From Rhodospirillales bacterium Alpha_05 (GTDB taxonomy: Bacteria > Pseudomonadota > Alphaproteobacteria > Rhodospirillales > Rhodospirillaceae): 7,682 nt of DNA. A program made the position numbers and the translations under genes. The notes under the pieces were generated by a model that saw nothing but the letters and a program-made list of their open reading frames with translations, did not search any database and was not told where the DNA came from. This document shows positions 6,515 through 7,682 of this stretch, one piece after another (within the stretch, counting starts at the first letter, position 1; each line of letters begins with the position of its first letter). The DNA is taken from NCBI GenBank assembly GCA_001603335.1, contig LUYR01000331.1, positions 1-7,682 on the forward strand. The letters run 5' to 3'.

Positions 6515-7318
6515 ATGACAAACATCCACCCGACAGCGGTTGTTGACCCCAAGGCTACGCTCGGAGCCGACGTCGAGATCGGTCCGTTCTGCGTCGTCGG
6601 GCCGGATGTGGTCCTGGGCGCGGGCGTGAAACTGGTCTCGCACGTCGTGGTTGGCGGACGTACCGAGATCGGCGACGAAACCACGATCTTCCCGTTCGCC
6701 TCGATCGGCCTGCGCCCGCAGGACCTGAAGTATCACGGCGAGCCCTCGCGGCTGGTGATCGGCAAGCGCAACCAGATCCGCGAAGGGGTGACGATGAATC
6801 CCGGCACCGAGGGCGGCGGGATGCTGACCCAGGTGGGCGACAACGGCCTGTTCATGGTCGGCGCGCACGTCGCGCACGATTGCGTCGTCGGCAACAACTG
6901 CATCTTCGCCAACAACGCGACCCTTGCCGGTCACGTCGTGGTCGGCGATTTCGCGATCATCGGCGGCCTGTCGGCGGTGCACCAGTTCGTCCGCATCGGC
7001 CAGCACGCGATGATCGGCGGCGCATCCGGCGTCGAGTTCGACGTTATCCCCTATGGCTCGGTGCTCGGCAACCGCGCCCACCTTTCGGGGCTGAACATCG
7101 TCGGACTGAAGCGCCGCAACTTCAACCGCGAAACCATCCACACCCTGCGCCGCGCCTACCGCCTGCTGTTCGCGCCGGAAGGCACGATGAACGAGCGGGT
7201 CGAAGACGTCGCCAACCTGTTCAGCGATTGCGAGCCGGTGATGGAGATCGTCACGTTCGTCCGCCAGGACAGCTCGCGCGGCATCTGCCAGCCGGTGGCG
7301 CTCGAACCGGAATCCTGA
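6515..7318 (+). CDS. lpxA: UDP-N-acetylglucosamine 3-O-acyltransferase LpxA
   Basis: LpxA starts lipid A synthesis by moving an (R)-3-hydroxyacyl chain from ACP to the 3-OH of UDP-GlcNAc. It is a cytosolic homotrimer. The 267 residues fit the family (E. coli 262). Hexapeptide repeats of the left-handed beta-helix fill about 1-185, beginning IHPTAVVDPKATLG. GAHVAHDCVVGNN holds catalytic His121 (E. coli His125) and His118 (E. coli His122). LAGHVVVGDFAIIGG and AVHQFVRIG follow, with His140 and His156 matching E. coli His144 and His160. GLKRRNF (197-203) opens the C-terminal helical domain. Gly169 aligns with E. coli Gly173, the acyl-chain ruler. The ATG lies one base after the fabZ stop and I see no Shine-Dalgarno sequence in front, so translation probably depends on ribosomes finishing fabZ. 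Confidence 0.98.
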   Translation: MTNIHPTAVVDPKATLGADVEIGPFCVVGPDVVLGAGVKLVSHVVVGGRTEIGDETTIFPFASIGLRPQDLKYHGEPSRLVIGKRNQIREGVTMNPGTEGGGMLTQVGDNGLFMVGAHVAHDCVVGNNCIFANNATLAGHVVVGDFAIIGGLSAVHQFVRIGQHAMIGGASGVEFDVIPYGSVLGNRAHLSGLNIVGLKRRNFNRETIHTLRRAYRLLFAPEGTMNERVEDVANLFSDCEPVMEIVTFVRQDSSRGICQPVALEPES

Positions 7319-7332
7319 AAACCGGAGCGGCG

Positions 7333-7682
7333 ATGACCGACGTAGCACGCAACGACCGGGTCGGAATCATAGCCGGGGGAGGTGATCTCCCCCGGCTGCT
7401 CGTTTCCGCGTGCCGTGCGAAGGGTGGCGCGCCGTTCGTCCTCGCGCTCGAGGGCCATGCGAACGATGCTACGGTCGCCGACGTCGAGCATGCCTGGGTG
7501 CGCCTCGGCGCGCTCGGTGAAGCCTTCCGGCTGTTGAAGGAAGCGGGCGTCGGCGAGGTGGTCTTCGCCGGAGCGATCCGTCGCCCGTCGCTCGCGACGC
7601 TGCGGCCGGATGCACGCGGCGCGGCGTTCCTCGCGCGGATCGGAGGCAAGGCGCTCGGCGACGACGGCCTGCTGCGCGCGGT
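7333..7682 (+). CDS. lpxI: UDP-2,3-diacylglucosamine pyrophosphatase LpxI, 5' part (runs off right edge)
   Basis: LpxI hydrolyses UDP-2,3-diacylglucosamine to lipid X (2,3-diacylglucosamine 1-phosphate) and UMP. It replaces the unrelated LpxH of E. coli in alphaproteobacteria. Only the first 116 codons are present, out of roughly 270-290 in the family, so the C-terminal catalytic domain is not visible. Family signatures are GIIAGGGDLPRLL (11-23) and, further on, HAWVRLGALGEAFRLLKEAG and VVFAGAIRRPSLATLRPD. The ATG is 14 bases after the lpxA stop, with GGAG (7324-7327) five bases before it. lpxA next door fits the pathway. In related genomes lpxB commonly follows, but that lies outside this window. 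A strong hairpin is embedded in the codons for residues 13-22 (separate entry). Confidence 0.94.
   Translation, partial: MTDVARNDRVGIIAGGGDLPRLLVSACRAKGGAPFVLALEGHANDATVADVEHAWVRLGALGEAFRLLKEAGVGEVVFAGAIRRPSLATLRPDARGAAFLARIGGKALGDDGLLRA
7371..7397 (+). repeat. Perfect 11-bp inverted repeat (GC-rich hairpin) inside the 5' coding part of lpxI
   Basis: AGCCGGGGGAG (7371-7381) and CTCCCCCGGCT (7387-7397) are exact reverse complements separated by five bases (GTGAT). The structure lies 38 bases after the lpxI start and encodes the conserved AGGGDLPRL. No run of T follows, so it is not a standard intrinsic terminator. In mRNA it would be a very stable stem that ribosomes must melt soon after starting. 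Confidence 0.6.

Overview
The window is a GC-rich stretch of bacterial chromosome carrying one tightly packed, all-plus-strand cluster for cell-envelope biogenesis. The order is dxr (3' part) - rseP - bamA - skp/ompH - lpxD - fabZ - lpxA - lpxI (5' part). This order is the classical envelope cluster of Gram-negative bacteria. LpxI after lpxA, a single-PDZ RseP and a short Dxr loop all point to an alphaproteobacterium, perhaps Rhodospirillales-like; that last placement is an inference from general resemblance, not a search.

Layout: positions 2-880 hold the last 292 codons of DXP reductoisomerase (isoprenoid precursors). Its stop overlaps the start of the site-2 protease RseP (880-1980) by one base. 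After a 47-base gap comes the outer-membrane insertase BamA (start chosen at 2028, end 4316), then only 4 bases to the periplasmic chaperone Skp (4321-4914). LpxD (4938-5963) follows with a good ribosome binding site. A 73-base gap, the longest in the window, precedes FabZ (start chosen at 6037, end 6513). LpxA (6515-7318) begins one base after the FabZ stop, and LpxI starts at 7333 and runs off the right edge. No stretch of 300 bases lacks a gene, and I see no RNA gene, mobile element, CRISPR array or convincing intrinsic terminator.

How the genes work together: Dxr feeds the MEP pathway, which supplies among other things the undecaprenyl carrier lipid. RseP performs intramembrane proteolysis, often in envelope signalling. 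Skp escorts unfolded outer-membrane proteins across the periplasm and BamA inserts them. LpxA and LpxD add the 3-hydroxyacyl chains of lipid A and LpxI removes UMP from the diacyl intermediate. FabZ uses the same 3-hydroxyacyl-ACP pool for fatty-acid elongation, so it sits at the branch point between phospholipid and lipid A synthesis.

The proteins are ordinary, well-known families with intact catalytic residues, and I do not see an undescribed protein system. The less routine signals are at the RNA/DNA level. They are mutually exclusive hairpins around the fabZ ribosome binding site, a perfect 11-bp GC-rich hairpin inside the first codons of lpxI, and a patch of atypical codons around the second active-site motif of rseP.
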